DNA of 64,000 nucleotides from Ichthyophis bannanicus (taxonomy: Eukaryota > Chordata > Amphibia > Gymnophiona > Ichthyophiidae): assembly GCA_033557465.1 (NCBI GenBank), contig CM066033.1, positions 592,502,438 to 592,566,437 on the forward strand. The letters run 5' to 3'. The notes under the pieces are model-generated. The model was not told where the DNA came from and searched no databases. It worked only from the letters and a program-made list of their open reading frames with translations. Every line of letters begins with the position of its first letter. Position 1 is the stretch's first letter. Positions 10,486 to 21,922 of the stretch are shown piece by piece. The translations under genes were made by a program, and so were the position numbers.

Positions 10486-13321
10486 CACAGGTACACTAAA
10501 AAAAAATTTTTTTAAACTGCCTCTAATGTTTCGATTGATTTTTACGTTTTTTGGTGCACTGAATCCAAATCTGGTAACCAATTTGCTCCATCACGTACAG
10601 ATTTTTTGCTACATTGGGTTAGCAGTTTGAGGTGAACGTTTCAGATTGAGTGCGATCGAGATAAACGTTTCTTGGATGAATTCTTTATACTAATTGTTTA
10701 GTAGTTATTCAAATAAGAATAAAGAAAATTGTAACAAGGCAGCACATAAGAATAGAGTAATGTCAACAAAACACACTGTGATGGTAGCAAAATTGTCTGC
10801 ACTTAAAACAGCCACATACATGTGCACAAACATTGAGCATATAAGAGCGAGGTTAGACACAAAGCAAAGCAAAGAAATGTGCAAAAAATGTTGTACAGGT
10901 ATGTATGTAAGAATAGAAAACACAAACCGCACCATTGCAATACATGAAGACAAACACCCAATGGTGTGAAAATAAAATTCTAATAAATGAGATCCGACAC
11001 TGTGGTAATAACTAGCAAATTTTTATTTCAAAGTTTAGTAAAAACACGATATTTGTCAACACAGTTTAGATTTTAAAGTCATTCTTGGGTCAATCAATCT
11101 CCTGGTGGGCCCGTTTCTTCTTCCCCCGAATGCTTCTCTTGGTGCGCTGCTTGGCGTATTTTTCATCTGGGGTTTCCCGCAGCAGCAACCAGCAGAAATC
11201 AGCCATCATAGTGGTGTTCCATCTTCCTTGGTACCTTCTCTCTGCGTCCTTGATGTCCTGGTGAAACCTTTCACCTTGTTCTTCACTGTACGCCCCCAAG
11301 TTTTCGGGAAAGTAGTTCACATGGGAGTGCAAGAAATGGACTTTCAGGCTCATGTTACAGCCTTGTTCTTTGAAGGCATTGAGCATCCTGGCAACAATAT
11401 CCTTATAGTTCTCATCCCGCCTGTTCCCCAAGAATTTGAGAACAACATCCTTGAAGGAATCCCAGGCTTCTTTTTCCTTCTCAGACATCGTTTCAGCGAA
11501 TGCTCCATCTGAAATGAGTTTCCTTATATCAGGGCCAACAAACACTCCTTCCTTTAGCTTTGCTTCAGAAAGTCGGGGGAACTTTGAGCAAAGGTACCGA
11601 AAGCACTCACCATCTTTTGGAAGGGACTTGATGAATTGCTTAATGAGACCCAACTTAATGTGGAGAGGTGGTAATAGAATTTTATCACGAGGTACCAAGC
11701 TCTCATGAAGAACATTTTTCTCACCGGGTCTCAAATACTCCCGAATTGGCCAGTCTTTTTTCCCCCAGTGTAGGTTGCGGGCCCGGCTATCCCACAAGCA
11801 AAGGAAGCAGGGATATTTGGTGAAACCGGATTGCTGCCCTAAAAGCATGGATAGAATTTTAAAGTCTCCACAAATCATCCACTTATGCTCATCATAACGA
11901 ATCTTCTGAAGAATCAGGGCCAAATTCTCGTATTTTTCTTGGAGAATAACAGAGTGAGCAATAGGAACTGAAGCGAATGTGTTGCCATTATGAAGAAGAA
12001 CACCTTTTATGCTGTCTTTTGACGAATCAATGAACAGCCGCCATTCAGCAGGATCATACTTGAGTTTAAACTTTTCCATCACTCCGTATATATCGTTGCA
12101 AAATACCAAATCTTCCTCTTTGCTGAAATACTTCAAAAATTGTGTCTCGCGGTTGCGGTACCAATAAAAAGTTGTTCCTGGTGACAATAGATTTTTCTGT
12201 TTAAGCCGAGAACCTAGCAGTTGGGCAGCATCTTTTGGGAGTCCTAAATCCCGGACTAAATCATTCAATTCAGCTTGAGAGAAAAGTTCAGGTTTCGGAT
12301 CTGGTTCAGTTTCAAACTCGGAAGTACTGGACTCATCGGGAAAAGCCATCTGATGAGTCTCATCATGATCAGAACCGTCCACACAAATATGACCCAAAGA
12401 TTTTGGTGGTTCAGGCACAGGTACTTCGTTGCTATGAGGCATAGGCCTAATTGCTGAGGGAAGGTTGGGGTAACTTATTACGTTCTTATTTTTTAAGTTG
12501 TATCCCTTCACAATGCAAGAGTAAAAATAGCAGTCACTGCTGTGGTCTCTTTGTTCACGCCACATCATAGGTATTCCGAAACGAAATGCTTGTTTTTTAC
12601 CTTTCATCCATAAGCGTAGATCTTCCTCACATGTCTTGCACACTTTGTGAGGAGCCCACGGTTTGTCTTGATCGCCTAACTTCAAACCGAAATAGGCGAA
12701 ATATACTTTTTTAATAAATGCAGAAATGTTCCTCTGCCGCTTTTTCACGGTATATTCCCCACAAATAAAACAAAAACTGTCCGGAGAGTTGACGCAACCT
12801 CTGGCTCTGTGAGCCATCACAAATACACAGCACTGCAAACTACAACTGTAGTGAACCACTTCGGAATAAAGCTGGATTACGACTGAGCAAACAAAAGGTA
12901 ATAATGAACTTGCAAGAAACTGAAATTTGACAGGAACGTTCATGTCGCAACCACCGTGTTTGAGCGAGCGAACGAGGCGAGGCGAACAGGAAAGAACATG
13001 CGCCAGCGCGAGTACTGGATTTAGCCCCCCGCCTCCCAATTGTCCTGTTAATGTATAAAATGAATACAAAACACTCTAAAATATCATGAGGGAGTGTTTC
13101 TAGTTAGTTAACCATTACAACCTCTATTTTGGGCCAAGAAAATAAACTGCAGTCGGCTAAAAAGAAATTATGTGAACATTCCTTATATGGGTAAGAAATC
13201 TAATTTTGCAAGAAAACGTGACATGATGGAACATTTTGGCTATTTTTCCTGGATTCAGCACCCCAAAATCTATAGGAATCAGTTGCAAAACTGGAGGCAG
13301 TTTTTTGGTAGTGTACCTGTG
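10486..13321 (-). mobile_element. DNA transposon, complete, with CACAGG termini and TTA duplication
   Basis: A 2,836-bp element with imperfect terminal inverted repeats of about 70-80 bp. The left end starts CACAGGTACACTA; the right end, as reverse complement, is also CACAGGTACACTA. Both continue to ACTGCCTC and, near the inner end, TGCACTGAATCC or GGTGCTGAATCC. It is flanked by TTA at 10,483-10,485 and 13,322-13,324. One open frame fills much of it on the minus strand. A polyadenylation signal (AATAAA, minus) lies at about 11,022-11,027, just 3' of the stop. The CAC terminus and 3-bp duplication recall the CACTA/EnSpm superfamily, but I cannot assign it firmly. Confidence 0.85.
11090..12817 (-). 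CDS. Uncharacterised transposase-like protein, 575 aa, zinc-finger + DDE/RNase H-like
   Basis: An open frame free of stops. It extends upstream to 13,069, but I chose the ATG at 12,817 (MAHRARGCVNSPDS) because the conserved region starts there and the second copy (23,215-30,926) is similar from this point (FCYICGEYT). Visible parts: a zinc-binding N-terminus (CFIC at about 16-19, HKVCKTC at 57-63, DCYFYSC about 95-101); an acidic linker (140-175); a conserved module LNDLVRDLGLPKDAAQLLGS (184-203); then a possible nuclease core with Asp in RLFIDSSKDS (about 264), Asp in CGDFKI (about 318), a CFLC-WDSRA segment (337-345), LLPPLHIKLGL (381-391), HFLHSH (494-499) and Glu in GERFHQD (about 516). 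The C-terminus is basic. A D-D-E reading is my inference. Similar proteins are, to my recollection, common as uncharacterised proteins in cnidarian and arthropod genomes. It is the sole gene of the enclosing element. Confidence 0.8.
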   Translation of the reverse strand: MAHRARGCVNSPDSFCFICGEYTVKKRQRNISAFIKKVYFAYFGLKLGDQDKPWAPHKVCKTCEEDLRLWMKGKKQAFRFGIPMMWREQRDHSSDCYFYSCIVKGYNLKNKNVISYPNLPSAIRPMPHSNEVPVPEPPKSLGHICVDGSDHDETHQMAFPDESSTSEFETEPDPKPELFSQAELNDLVRDLGLPKDAAQLLGSRLKQKNLLSPGTTFYWYRNRETQFLKYFSKEEDLVFCNDIYGVMEKFKLKYDPAEWRLFIDSSKDSIKGVLLHNGNTFASVPIAHSVILQEKYENLALILQKIRYDEHKWMICGDFKILSMLLGQQSGFTKYPCFLCLWDSRARNLHWGKKDWPIREYLRPGEKNVLHESLVPRDKILLPPLHIKLGLIKQFIKSLPKDGECFRYLCSKFPRLSEAKLKEGVFVGPDIRKLISDGAFAETMSEKEKEAWDSFKDVVLKFLGNRRDENYKDIVARMLNAFKEQGCNMSLKVHFLHSHVNYFPENLGAYSEEQGERFHQDIKDAERRYQGRWNTTMMADFCWLLLRETPDEKYAKQRTKRSIRGKKKRAHQEID

Positions 13322-13324
13322 TTA

Positions 13325-16300
13325 TTTATTTTATTTAACCTGTTTTTTATACCGCCTTATTCTTAAATCAAAGCGGTTTACATTAAACTCAGAACATGAA
13401 TATGATACATTATAATTAAAATTGAGGTAAACAGGGGGAGAAACTATTTACAACTTGATCAACATATTTACACAATAACATGTGGTTGTGGTTGTTTGGA
13501 GAGATTATGTATTTAATCCATGTGGGTTGGTACATGATTCTTTAATCATTTATGTCTATATGGGTCAGTCCGGATCAGTCAGGTAGGGGCGAAGAAATTG
13601 TATGTTTAGGTTATGTGACCATAGTGTTCTGTGAACAGGAAGGTTTTAAGTTTTTTACGGAAGTCTTTAATGTCTCCAATTCCACGTATGTCTTCAGGGA
13701 GGGAGTTCCAGAGTTGTGGTGTGGCAAGGGAGAATGCTCTTTTGGAGGTTGATTGTTTGCTCTTTCTGTAATCAGGAGGGATGTTGATCGTGTGCTTGTT
13801 TCTGGTTCTTTTAGAGCAGGGGGAGGCTTCTTTTATGATTAGTGAGTCGAGCACATCTGCTGAAAGGTGATGAATGATTTTAAAGATGTTTAGTATGGTC
13901 TTGAATTTGGTCTGTGATTGAATTGGTAGCCAGTGTAGTTGATGCAATACTGGTGTGATGTGGTCGGTTTTGCTGGTTCCATTGATGTTTCGTGCTGTTG
14001 TATTTTGAACCATCTGCAGTGGGTGCATGACTTATTTTGTTAAACCCTGGTATATCGAGTTTCCATAGTCCAGGATCGGTGTGATGATGGTTTGGCAAAC
14101 AGTTCGGAAATTGTCTTGTTGTAGGAGTGGTTTGAGTCTTCTTATAAGGTTCAATTTGTGGTATGCTTTTGTTGCAGTTAGGTTTATGTGTGACTGAAGG
14201 TTGATGTTTTTGTCTATTATAATGCCAAGATAGCACACTTCTTCTTTTGCAGGAATGGTTTGGTTTAGAATTTGGATTTGTTGAGGAGGGTTGAAGTTTG
14301 CTTTACCACTGATGTATAATGCTTCTGTTTTTTTATAATTCAGTGATAGACTGTTTGTGTTGAGCCAGAGGGTTACATCTTCTATGCATTTTGTTATGGT
14401 TGTAAGGTTTGGTGCTCCAAGATCAATTAGGGTGTATACCATGAGGTCATCAGCATATAGGTGAAATAATATTCCATGTTTTTCGATGATGTTACAAATA
14501 GGTGTATGTATATGTTGAAGAGTATTGATGATAGTGCTGATCCTTGTGGGATGCCTTGTGGTATATTGAAGGGTTGTGAGAAGTTTGTTCCACATTTAAC
14601 TTGTTGTATTCTATTGGTTAGATATGAAGTGAACCATTTTAATATGGTTTTGCAAATGCCAATTTCTTGGAGGCGTCTAATTAGGATGGGATGTGAAACA
14701 GGTCAAATGCAGAGGATAAATCCATGAAGATGAGGAGAAAGCCATTTTTTTTGTTGTCAATTCCTTTTAGGATGTTATCGAAGAGTGATGTTAGGAGAGT
14801 CTACGTTGTGGCATGGTTTGAAACCATGTTGTTGTGGGTTGAGTGGTGCGTTGAAGTCTATATGTTATACTGTTTTCTCTATGATCTTAGCAAGGAAAGG
14901 TAGACTGGAGATTGGTCTGTAAGTTGCAGGATTGGTTTTGTAAAGTGTGGTGTTTTTTAGGATTGGTCATATGGATGCTTGTTTTAGAATAGGAGGCATG
15001 TATCCTTCAGATAAGGATAGTTTAACTATTTTTTGTATGTAAGGGCTGAGTTGTTCTTTGGTGGTTTTTATCCATTGCACTGGACATGGGTCGTTAGGAG
15101 AAGTGGTGGTGTTGAGTGCGGAGATTGTTCTATTTCTTTATGGGATGGAATGCTGAATTCCTTCCATGGTTGTGTGGATGCTTGGGTTTCCATGTTGACA
15201 TATTTTATATTTGTAGTAGTTGGATGCTTGAGTTCGTCATATTTTTTGGTCAAATGGTCTGCCATGTCTTGAGGGTGGACTTCCTCATTTTTTTGATATG
15301 TGTTGTCTTTGGTGAGAGTCCGTACAATGTTGAACAGTTGTTTTGGTTTATTTATTGACCGCATGATTATGTTTGTGTGGTGTTGTTGTTTGCTGTTGTT
15401 AATGAGGGTGTTGTAGTCTTTTAGTTTAGAATAGAATAGTTGTTGCATGTCTGGGTCTTTGGTTCGTCTCCATTTTCTTTCTATTTTTCTTAATTCCCTT
15501 TTTGCATCTCTGATTGTTGTAGAGTACCAGGGTGTGGAAGGTTTGGTACGTGCGTGAGGGTGTAATTTGGGAAGAGCAGTAGCTGCAGTAGATAGTGTTT
15601 TAGTCCAGTTTTCAATGATCTTGTCAAGGTCGTCTATATTTTTTTGTAGGTTGGGAAGTACTTCATTTAGGAAGGTTTCTTTGTTGAAGGATTTGAATCT
15701 TCTTTTGGTTTCGTGTTTTCTCTGGGTGTAAATTTTCTGTGCGATCTGAATTTTGATGGTTATTATGTGATGATCAGACCAAGGTGTTGGTACGATTGTA
15801 GGGTTCGAAACTGTGTTAGGTGGGTGAGTTGATGTGGGAGTGAATATGGGGTCCAGTGTTCTGTGTCTGTGGGTAGGTTCTTATCGTGAAGTGCTTCCAT
15901 TGCTTTAAGGAAGGCTTTGGAATTTTTATCAGGTGTTTGTCCGAGGTTGAAGTCTCCTAGGATGAAGAGAGGCTTGCTTGATGTGTCGTGTGTACATACC
16001 ATTTCCAGTATCTTTGATTTGGCGTTGGGTGGTCTGTATGTTAGGCATATTTCCATGTGCTTGTTGGAGATGTGGATTATACTGGTCTCTTCTGAGCTGT
16101 TTGCTTGGGTAATTTTGAACTTGTAAAGACTTTTGGTCAGTATTAGTACTCCACCACCTCTTCTGCCTGCTCTGGGGCAGTTGTAGGCAGTATATGTAGG
16201 TGGAGTAATTTGGTTTGTAACTACCTGATCAGTATCATTGAGCCACGTCTCCGTTATGCATAGTATATCTGTGTTATGTGTGTGTAATTAATCTGTAATA

Positions 16301-16640
16301 ATATTAGTTTTGTTTTTAATGGATCTTGCATTGATGAGGGTGGTGTCTAATAAGGGGTTGGTGCGGTTGTTGTATGTGGTAGATGTGGGGTGTAATTTGT
16401 TGGGGGTGTCTATTTTGTGTGTGCAAGTTTTGCATGTTGTGTGTCTGAGTTGATAGAGTCTTGGGCATGTACATTGAATCTGCCACGGAGTGGGGTGTTG
16501 TACATATAGGAATTGTGTGTATGAGGGTGTGTGTGTTGTGGTTTGGAAAGTTGTTGCATGTTGTATGAGATGCTGAAGTGTCAATAAGGTGAGTAAGAGT
16601 AATGTTGTGTAGTGTGCCATAGTTTTGTTAAGGACTTATG
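13325..16640 (-). mobile_element. L2 LINE, near full length
   Basis: A minus-strand L2-clade retrotransposon. Its 3' end at the left carries the terminal hairpin (AAACCGCTTTGATT paired with AAGGCGGTAT) and an A/T-rich tail of AAATAAAATAAATAA type. ORF2 fragments follow to 16,620, where a start codon precedes the first endonuclease motif. The 5' limit is uncertain and may extend to about 16,900. No target duplication was seen; the left edge abuts the TTA of the neighbouring DNA transposon. Confidence 0.82.
13606..16620 (-). pseudogene. L2 ORF2 (endonuclease + reverse transcriptase), broken
   Basis: From the 5' side: a start with a hydrophobic leader (MAHYTTLLLLTLLTLQHL), a Cys-rich segment and LINARSIKNKTN, the first endonuclease motif (16,288-16,620); CLTYRPPNAKS and FILGDFNLG (15,763-16,056); a linker (15,068-15,448); the RT palm with HLYADDLMVYT and CYLGIIIDKNI (14,032-14,595); and the L2 C-terminal domain with NTTARNINGTSKTDHITPVL, LHWLPI and LWNSLPEDIR (13,606-14,028). 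Frames change at several points and RT motifs around 14,600-15,000 are hard to follow, so it is inactive. Confidence 0.82.
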
Positions 16641-16899
16641 TGGCTTATATTCACTTATTTGAGTGATGGTGGCTGTGGTATAGTTGGCTTTAGGTCAGTT
16701 GTAGTAATTTTCTGCCTTGCCTTATTGTTGGAACAAACAATTGTAGACAGATTGTTGCTTTGGGATGCTCATGGTATGCCTGGTCGTCTTTATTTGTAGC
16801 CTTGGTTAGTTGCTTTATTGTTGACGTTTTTCTTGAGGTTTTGGGATGACTCTTTCTTCAGCATTGGATGTTTAAATGTTGGATTAGGTGCTTTCCTTC

Positions 16900-17090
16900 T
16901 TTATTATTTCCACCTGCATTCCCCGCCTAGCCCTCAGGCGTGGGCCCGCCAGGCGCGGGCATGCCCGATGGCGCTCCTTTTTTTAAAGATTTGTAGTGAC
17001 CCTGATTGGCCTCGGGCCTGTAAGCGGGGAGGGGATCTCCTTCCTGCTCCCTCGCTCGATGCCGGACTGGGTGGAGGCGGAGCGGATGTT
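16900..17090. other. GC-rich segment of unknown origin
   Basis: CpG-containing GC-rich sequence between the 5' side of the L2 and a CR1-like fragment. No open frame of note. It could be the 5' end of a LINE or part of a MITE; nothing decides it. Confidence 0.3.
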
Positions 17091-17262
17091 CCGGCTGCTG
17101 TGCATTTGTGCCATCATATTGCCTCTATCTTGCCTTTCCTCTAAAGTATACATATTAAGATCTTTAAGTCTGTTCTCATATGCTTCATAATGAAAACCTC
17201 TAACCATTTTAGTAGCCACCATCTGCATCAACTCCAACCTGTTTATATCCCTTCCATTTGTC
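17090..17262 (-). mobile_element. CR1-like LINE fragment
   Basis: On the minus strand it encodes ELMQMVATKMVRGFHYEAYE, then NRLKDLNMYTLEERQDRGNM. These match the region of CR1-group ORF2 downstream of the RT (ATKMV, YE-RL-LNLY-LE-RR-RG). Only about 170 bp are recognisable. Confidence 0.6.
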
Positions 17263-17289
17263 CTGTCCTCAACCTATCACTTTCCACTG

Positions 17290-18805
17290 CAACTGTTCCT
17301 TCAGCCTTCAAGCTATGGTTCTACCTCTTCTCAAGAAGCCCCCACTAGACCCAACCTGTCCCTCTAATTATTGACCCATTTCCCTCCTCCTCTTTATTTC
17401 CAAACATGAACATGTGGTTCACTACCATTGTCTTGACTTTCTCTCCTCAAGCCCTTCTGGATCCATTGCAATCTGGCTTTTGCCTTCTACATTCTACTGA
17501 ATGCCAAAGTCTCTAATTACTTGTTCTTTGCCAAATCCAAAGGCCTATACTTAGTCCTCATCCTTAACCTTTCTGCTGCTTTTGACACTGTTGATCACCA
17601 CCTTCTCCTCAATACCCTATCCTTACTTGGATTTAGGGGCTCTGCTCTGTCCTGGTTTTCTTTTTATCTCTCCCACCACACTTTTAGTGAATGTTCTGGT
17701 AGATCCTCCTCTACTGCTATTCTGCTGTCAGTTGGTATACCCCAGGGCTATGTTTTGGGACCTGTCCTTTTCTCTCTCTACACTAAGACCCTTGATGCAC
17801 TCATCTCCTCCTATGCTTTCAGTACCATCTCCATGCTGATAACTCTCAGATCTACCTCTCTACACATGAAATCTCTCCAGGAATCCAGGCCTGGATTGAT
17901 GCCTGCTTATCTGACATTGGGTGCCTGGATGTCTGCTACCATCTGAAATTTAACATGGCCAAACTGACCTTCTTATCTTTCCTCCTAAACCCATATCCCT
18001 CCTTCTTCTTTTCTCTATTTCTGTCACAACCTTGAGGTCATCTTTCACTCCTCTCTCTCCTTCTCCACACATCCAACAGATAACTAAAACCCGTCATTTC
18101 TTTCTCTATAATATAAGCAAAACTTGTCCCTTCCTTTCTGAACATAATACTAGGACCTTTATCAATTGTCTAGTCACCTCCTGTCTAGACTATTGCAACC
18201 TCCTCTTCGCTAATCTTCATCTGAATCATCTCTCCCCACTTCAATCTGTTCAAAACTCAGCTGCATGGCTAATCTTCCACCAGTGTTGCTATGCTCATGT
18301 TACCCCTCTTCTAAAGTCACTACATTGGCTCCCTGTTTCTGCATCCTGTTCAAACTTCTATTACTGAGCCATATGTGCATTCATTCTGCTGCTCCTCACT
18401 ACCTTTCCTCTCTTATCTCTCTCTACACTCCTCCTTGAGAACTCCGCCCTTCTGGCAGATCGCTTCTATCTGTGCCCTTCTCTTCCACTGCACTCTAGAG
18501 TTCAATCTTTCTACTGTGCTGCTCCTCATGCCTGAAACAAACTACCTGAGTCATTACATCAGGTTCCATCTGTGGCCCTGTTCAAATCCAGGCTAAAAAC
18601 TCACTTCTTTGGAACTGCTTTTGGATCTTGATCACCTTAGTCTCCTGTTCACCTTCTGTGAATCCTTGGGGGCTATTGTGATGTTTAGAGGAGATGTGGA
18701 TTTACGCCTTGGCCTATGAACCATGAGTTTGTCTCTTATGTATGTTATTGGAATTCTGTGGTTCTGTCCTTACATTTCTGGAATAAAAAGGATAAATAAA
18801 AAAAT
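17290..18805 (+). mobile_element. L2 LINE fragment, plus strand
   Basis: Plus-strand L2-clade remnant. LDPLQSGFCLLHSTE (17,460-17,505) and LILNLSAAFDTVDHHLLL (17,550-17,610) are RT fingers and palm. GIPQGYVLGPVLFSLYT follows (17,730-17,790); its PQG box is intact, but the YADD box is lost to a frameshift near 17,830. HVTPLLKSLHWLPV (18,295-18,340) is the C-terminal domain. The 3' end is a short A-rich tail (GGATAAATAAAAAAAT, near 18,790). It is 5'-truncated and degenerate. Confidence 0.8.
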
Positions 18806-19720
18806 AGATCTCCATTTGAACCAGGTACACTTCCCCGCGGGGAGATATATTACTGCCTTATGTTATCTGAGCTGCTGGTTTCTTTTTTTGTTCTTTAGTC
18901 AGGAAGGGCCATTGGATCTTGTTTAAAAAGAGTGAATCCATGGGGAAGAACATGCACTCTCAGGAGAACGCACATGTTCAAAGTATTAATTGAAAGAATG
19001 GCTGCCAAGGGGCAATGAAGAGCCCCAAAATCATTCCTCCTTTTCTTTACCATCCTGGGCAGGATCTTTCCTGATTTATTACCATGATCATAAAATCTCT
19101 GTCTGGAAAATCATAGGGAATGCTCGGTTCTGTTCACTTGCAGAGACCTAAACTCCTCTCTGGCCCAACATAGGTCTCTACAAACCCTCAAAGAGCAAGT
19201 AGATTTGTGCAGCAACTCTAATTGCAGAATTCCTTGCTCTAGCTGACTCTGCTGCTGTTCTCTCATCTTTTTATAATTGTGAGCATGCTACGTATTTACC
19301 CCCAGGACACCCTCTTCACATAAGAAAGGGACAACGGTTTCCTCCACCCTTTTTAAGCCATAGCAAGTCACTTCCTGATGATGTGACTTGTTCTGACTGG
19401 TTTTCTGAAACTTTTTAAACCTGAGAACTCCCATTCTGCCTGGCCTTTTAATAAGTCTCTTGAGAGAGTCCCTGAATGTGCTGATCTGGGAAGCTAAGCA
19501 GGACCGGGCAGGGAAACTGCCAGGCGCTGGAGCTATCATTTCTAAACCTGTTCTCCTAATCCTACTAGTGTCTGATTCTTAACTAGGATTTTGTCTGCCA
19601 ATTCACATTCCTGTCCTTCGTTTCTGTACTCCTCTAGCCTCCTACTATCTGGTAACTGGTGACTAATGCTAAACTCTGTGGAGATAATATTTAAACTTCC
19701 AGGTTAGCATTTATTTTTAA
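18806..19720. other. No recognisable feature
   Basis: Moderate-GC sequence without a convincing open frame, repeat terminus or splice-flanked exon. It may be old unrecognisable repeat or single-copy intron. Confidence 0.4.
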
Positions 19721-19789
19721 ACACCAGCCGTGGAATTTAAATAAAATCTGGATATTCAATGCTGGTATCTGAATAGTGACCAGCACTGA

Positions 19790-19872
19790 ATTTATTTATT
19801 TAAAAGTTTTTAGATACCGTCTTAATGATTTCCACCATTCAAAATGGTTTACAAGCCAAATAAAATGATTTA
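19790..19872 (-). mobile_element. L2-type 3' tail fragment
   Basis: TTTATTTATTTAAAAGTTTTTAG followed by ATACCGTCTTAATG and TTCAAAATGGTTTACAAG. This is the reverse complement of a decayed L2 3' hairpin and tail (GTAAACCATTTTGA...GACGGTAT). Just left of it (about 19,740-19,790) is a piece of the GGATATTCAATGCTGG MITE family. Confidence 0.55.
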
Positions 19873-19894
19873 TAGATTAAGAAATAAAAACAAA

Positions 19895-20342
19895 GGGCCT
19901 GATATTCAAAGGCAGTTACATGGTTTAAAGACCTGTAAACCGTGTGAATGCTGCTGAGCGCAATATTCAGCGGCACTAACACGCTGGGCTACATGCCCCG
20001 ATGCTAGCCGCTTAGCCTTGGGGCGTGTCATGGGAGTTCTGGGAGGGCACCAGTTGCTAACTCGGCAGCGGCAATATTGTACCGCTGCCTGATTAGCACC
20101 TGTGGGTAAAAGATAGGCGCAGCAAGAGCGGGCTTATCTTCACCCATGGGAGCTAACCAGGCAGTGGCTCAATATCACTGCTGCCTGGTTAGTTTCTGCA
20201 GGCTTGTGGGCTGTGTGGCAACCCTGGTTATACCAAGCTGGAGCCGCATATGACCCCGATATTGAATATCTGGGGTTAAAGGTCGGTGGCGAAGGCTATG
20301 CGCCATAGCAGTGCATAGACGCCCCAGAAGAATATTGGGCCC
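19895..20342. mobile_element. MITE with GGGCCTGATATTC termini
   Basis: The left end is GGGCCTGATATTCAAAGG; the right end is GAAGAATATTGGGCCC, which as reverse complement begins GGGCCCAATATTC. Length is about 450 bp. Internal blocks around GGCAGC and GGTTAGC are also inverted. No open frame. The flanks (ACAAA and AAAGTT) do not give a clear target duplication. The motif also ends the MITEs at 7,244-7,528 and 52,849-53,272. Confidence 0.65.
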
Positions 20343-21283
20343 AAAGTTGTTAAATCACAAAAAGACTGAACAATTGCAAAAAGACCTTGAGAAACTCAGA
20401 GACTGGGCATCCAAATGGCAGATAAAATTTAATGTGGACAAGTGAAAAATTATGCACTTAGGGAAGAACAATCCAATCAGTTAGATGGTGCAAGGTTCCA
20501 CATTAGGACTCACCACCCAGGAAAATGATCTAGGCATTATCGTGGATAATACATTAAAACCCTCTGGTCAGTGTGCAGCAATGGCCAGGAAAGCAAATAA
20601 ACTGCTAGGAATCATAAGGAAAGGAATGGAGAATAAAATCAAGGATATTATAATGCCTCCATATCATTCTGTGATGCAACCGCACCATGAATATTGTGTG
20701 CAGTTCTGGTCGCCATGTCTTAAAAAGGATTTAACGGAATAAAAAAAGTACAGAGAAAGAGTGACCAAAATGAGAAAGGGGATGAAAAGATACCCCTATG
20801 AGGAAAGGCTTAAAAGATTAGGGCTCTTCAGCTTGGAAAAGAGTTGACTGAAGGGAGATATGATAGAGGTCTATAAAATAATGAATAGAGTGGAATGGGA
20901 ATAGAGCAGTTGTTTACGCCTTCAAAAAGTAGAAAGACTAGGGAACATGCAATGAAACTACAATGTAGCATATTTAAGACAAATAGGAGAAAGTATTTTT
21001 TCACTCATCGTGTAATCAAATTCTGAAATTCGTTGCCAGAGTAGTGTAGCTCGGTTGAAAGGAGGTTTGGACAAGGTCCTGAAGGAAAATTTCATAAAGC
21101 ATTATTAAATTAGACTGGGGAAATTCACTGCTTACTCCTGGGATAAGCAGAATGGAATCTTTTTATCTTTTGGGAACCTGACAGGAACTTGTGACCAGGA
21201 TTGGCCACTGTTGGAAACAGGATACTAGGCTTGATGGACCTTTGGTCTGACCCAGTTTGGCATTTCTTATGTTCTTATGAGTG
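20343..21283 (+). mobile_element. CR1 LINE, 5'-truncated, plus strand
   Basis: The plus strand encodes EQLQKDLEKLRDWASKWQIK (20,365-20,430), GSTLGLTTQENDLGIIVDN, RKANKLLGIIRKGMENK and HHEYCVQFW (20,485-20,742). Next come the EERLKRLGLFSLEK region and a 3' UTR with CTTGATGGACCTTTGGTCTG, ending in TTCTTATGTTCTTATGA. It is the same subfamily as CR1 'A' and has several stops. Confidence 0.88.
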
Positions 21284-21420
21284 TAAAACCTCATGACCAC
21301 ATTTTACGTGCTTCAGAATTTCTTCACTGGTTTCTAGTACATTTCAAAATAAAGTTGAAGATGATTACCGTAGGGTTTCATGCTGAGAGCTTCTTTTGAA
21401 CCAAGATGATTTATGCAAAT
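21284..21420 (+). mobile_element. L2 C-terminal fragment
   Basis: A short plus-strand stretch reads HDHILRASEFLHWFLVHFKI, recognisable as the L2 C-terminal motif (DHITPVL-LHWLPVHFRIK). It is flanked by the CR1 tail on the left and a SINE on the right. Confidence 0.5.
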
Positions 21421-21471
21421 AAATCAATAATTTTCTTTGTGGTGGACCCATTTTATTTAAGAGTGGAAGAA

Positions 21472-21592
21472 GTGGAGTGGAATGGAGGAGTAGCCGGAAC
21501 GAGGAGACCAGGGTTCAATTCCCATTAGCACTCCTTGTGGCCTTGGGCAAATCAGTTAACCCTATATTACCTCAGAAGAATCTTAGTTATCA
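21472..21592 (+). mobile_element. tRNA-derived CORE/MIR-like SINE
   Basis: Contains GGAGGAGTAGCC (A-box side, shortened), GGTTCAATTCCC (B box) and CTTGTGGCCTTGGGCAAATCA (CORE-type block: TTGGGCAA-TCA-TTAACC). Two better copies lie at 52,497-52,697 (minus) and 53,579-53,760 (plus), and isolated 3' tails at 57,980 and 60,835. Confidence 0.7.
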
Positions 21593-21922
21593 ATGTCTCT
21601 GTTTAATGTACATTACCAAGTTTAAGTTACAACGTAAACCCTATTTACATTGTACTTTCACTTTGTTTTATAATTATTTTATATTGGTTATTAATGTACA
21701 AGGTATGATCAAAAAGTATCGAGACTTGTTGTATAGCTATATAACAATACTTGTTATATAGCTATTAAGCATGCAGTGGCCTACTTATGTGCTCTACATA
21801 TGCAGAGTGTAGCGTGGCTGCAGTACACTTGTACTTTTTTTAACCACGTGATGCTTAGTATCATGTAAATGTTTGTGTTTGATCACTTCAAGTATTGGTC
21901 TGGTTTACAGAGGATTAGACTA

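Noticed and set aside
10694..10969. Plus-strand open frame of 91 codons near the left end of the DNA transposon
   Set aside because: No domain signature. It lies in the 3' non-coding part of the element opposite to its gene, and a similar-length frame exists on the other strand.
12818..13069. Upstream extension of the transposase-like frame to an earlier ATG
   Set aside because: The extra 84 residues show no similarity to the second copy and fall in the 5' non-coding or terminal-repeat side; the ATG at 12,817 starts the conserved part.
10486..13321. Transib/RAG-like origin because the ends start with CACAG
   Set aside because: RAG/Transib signals need CACAGTG-type heptamers and 5-bp duplications; here the flank supports only TTA, and the protein lacks recognisable RAG1 motifs.
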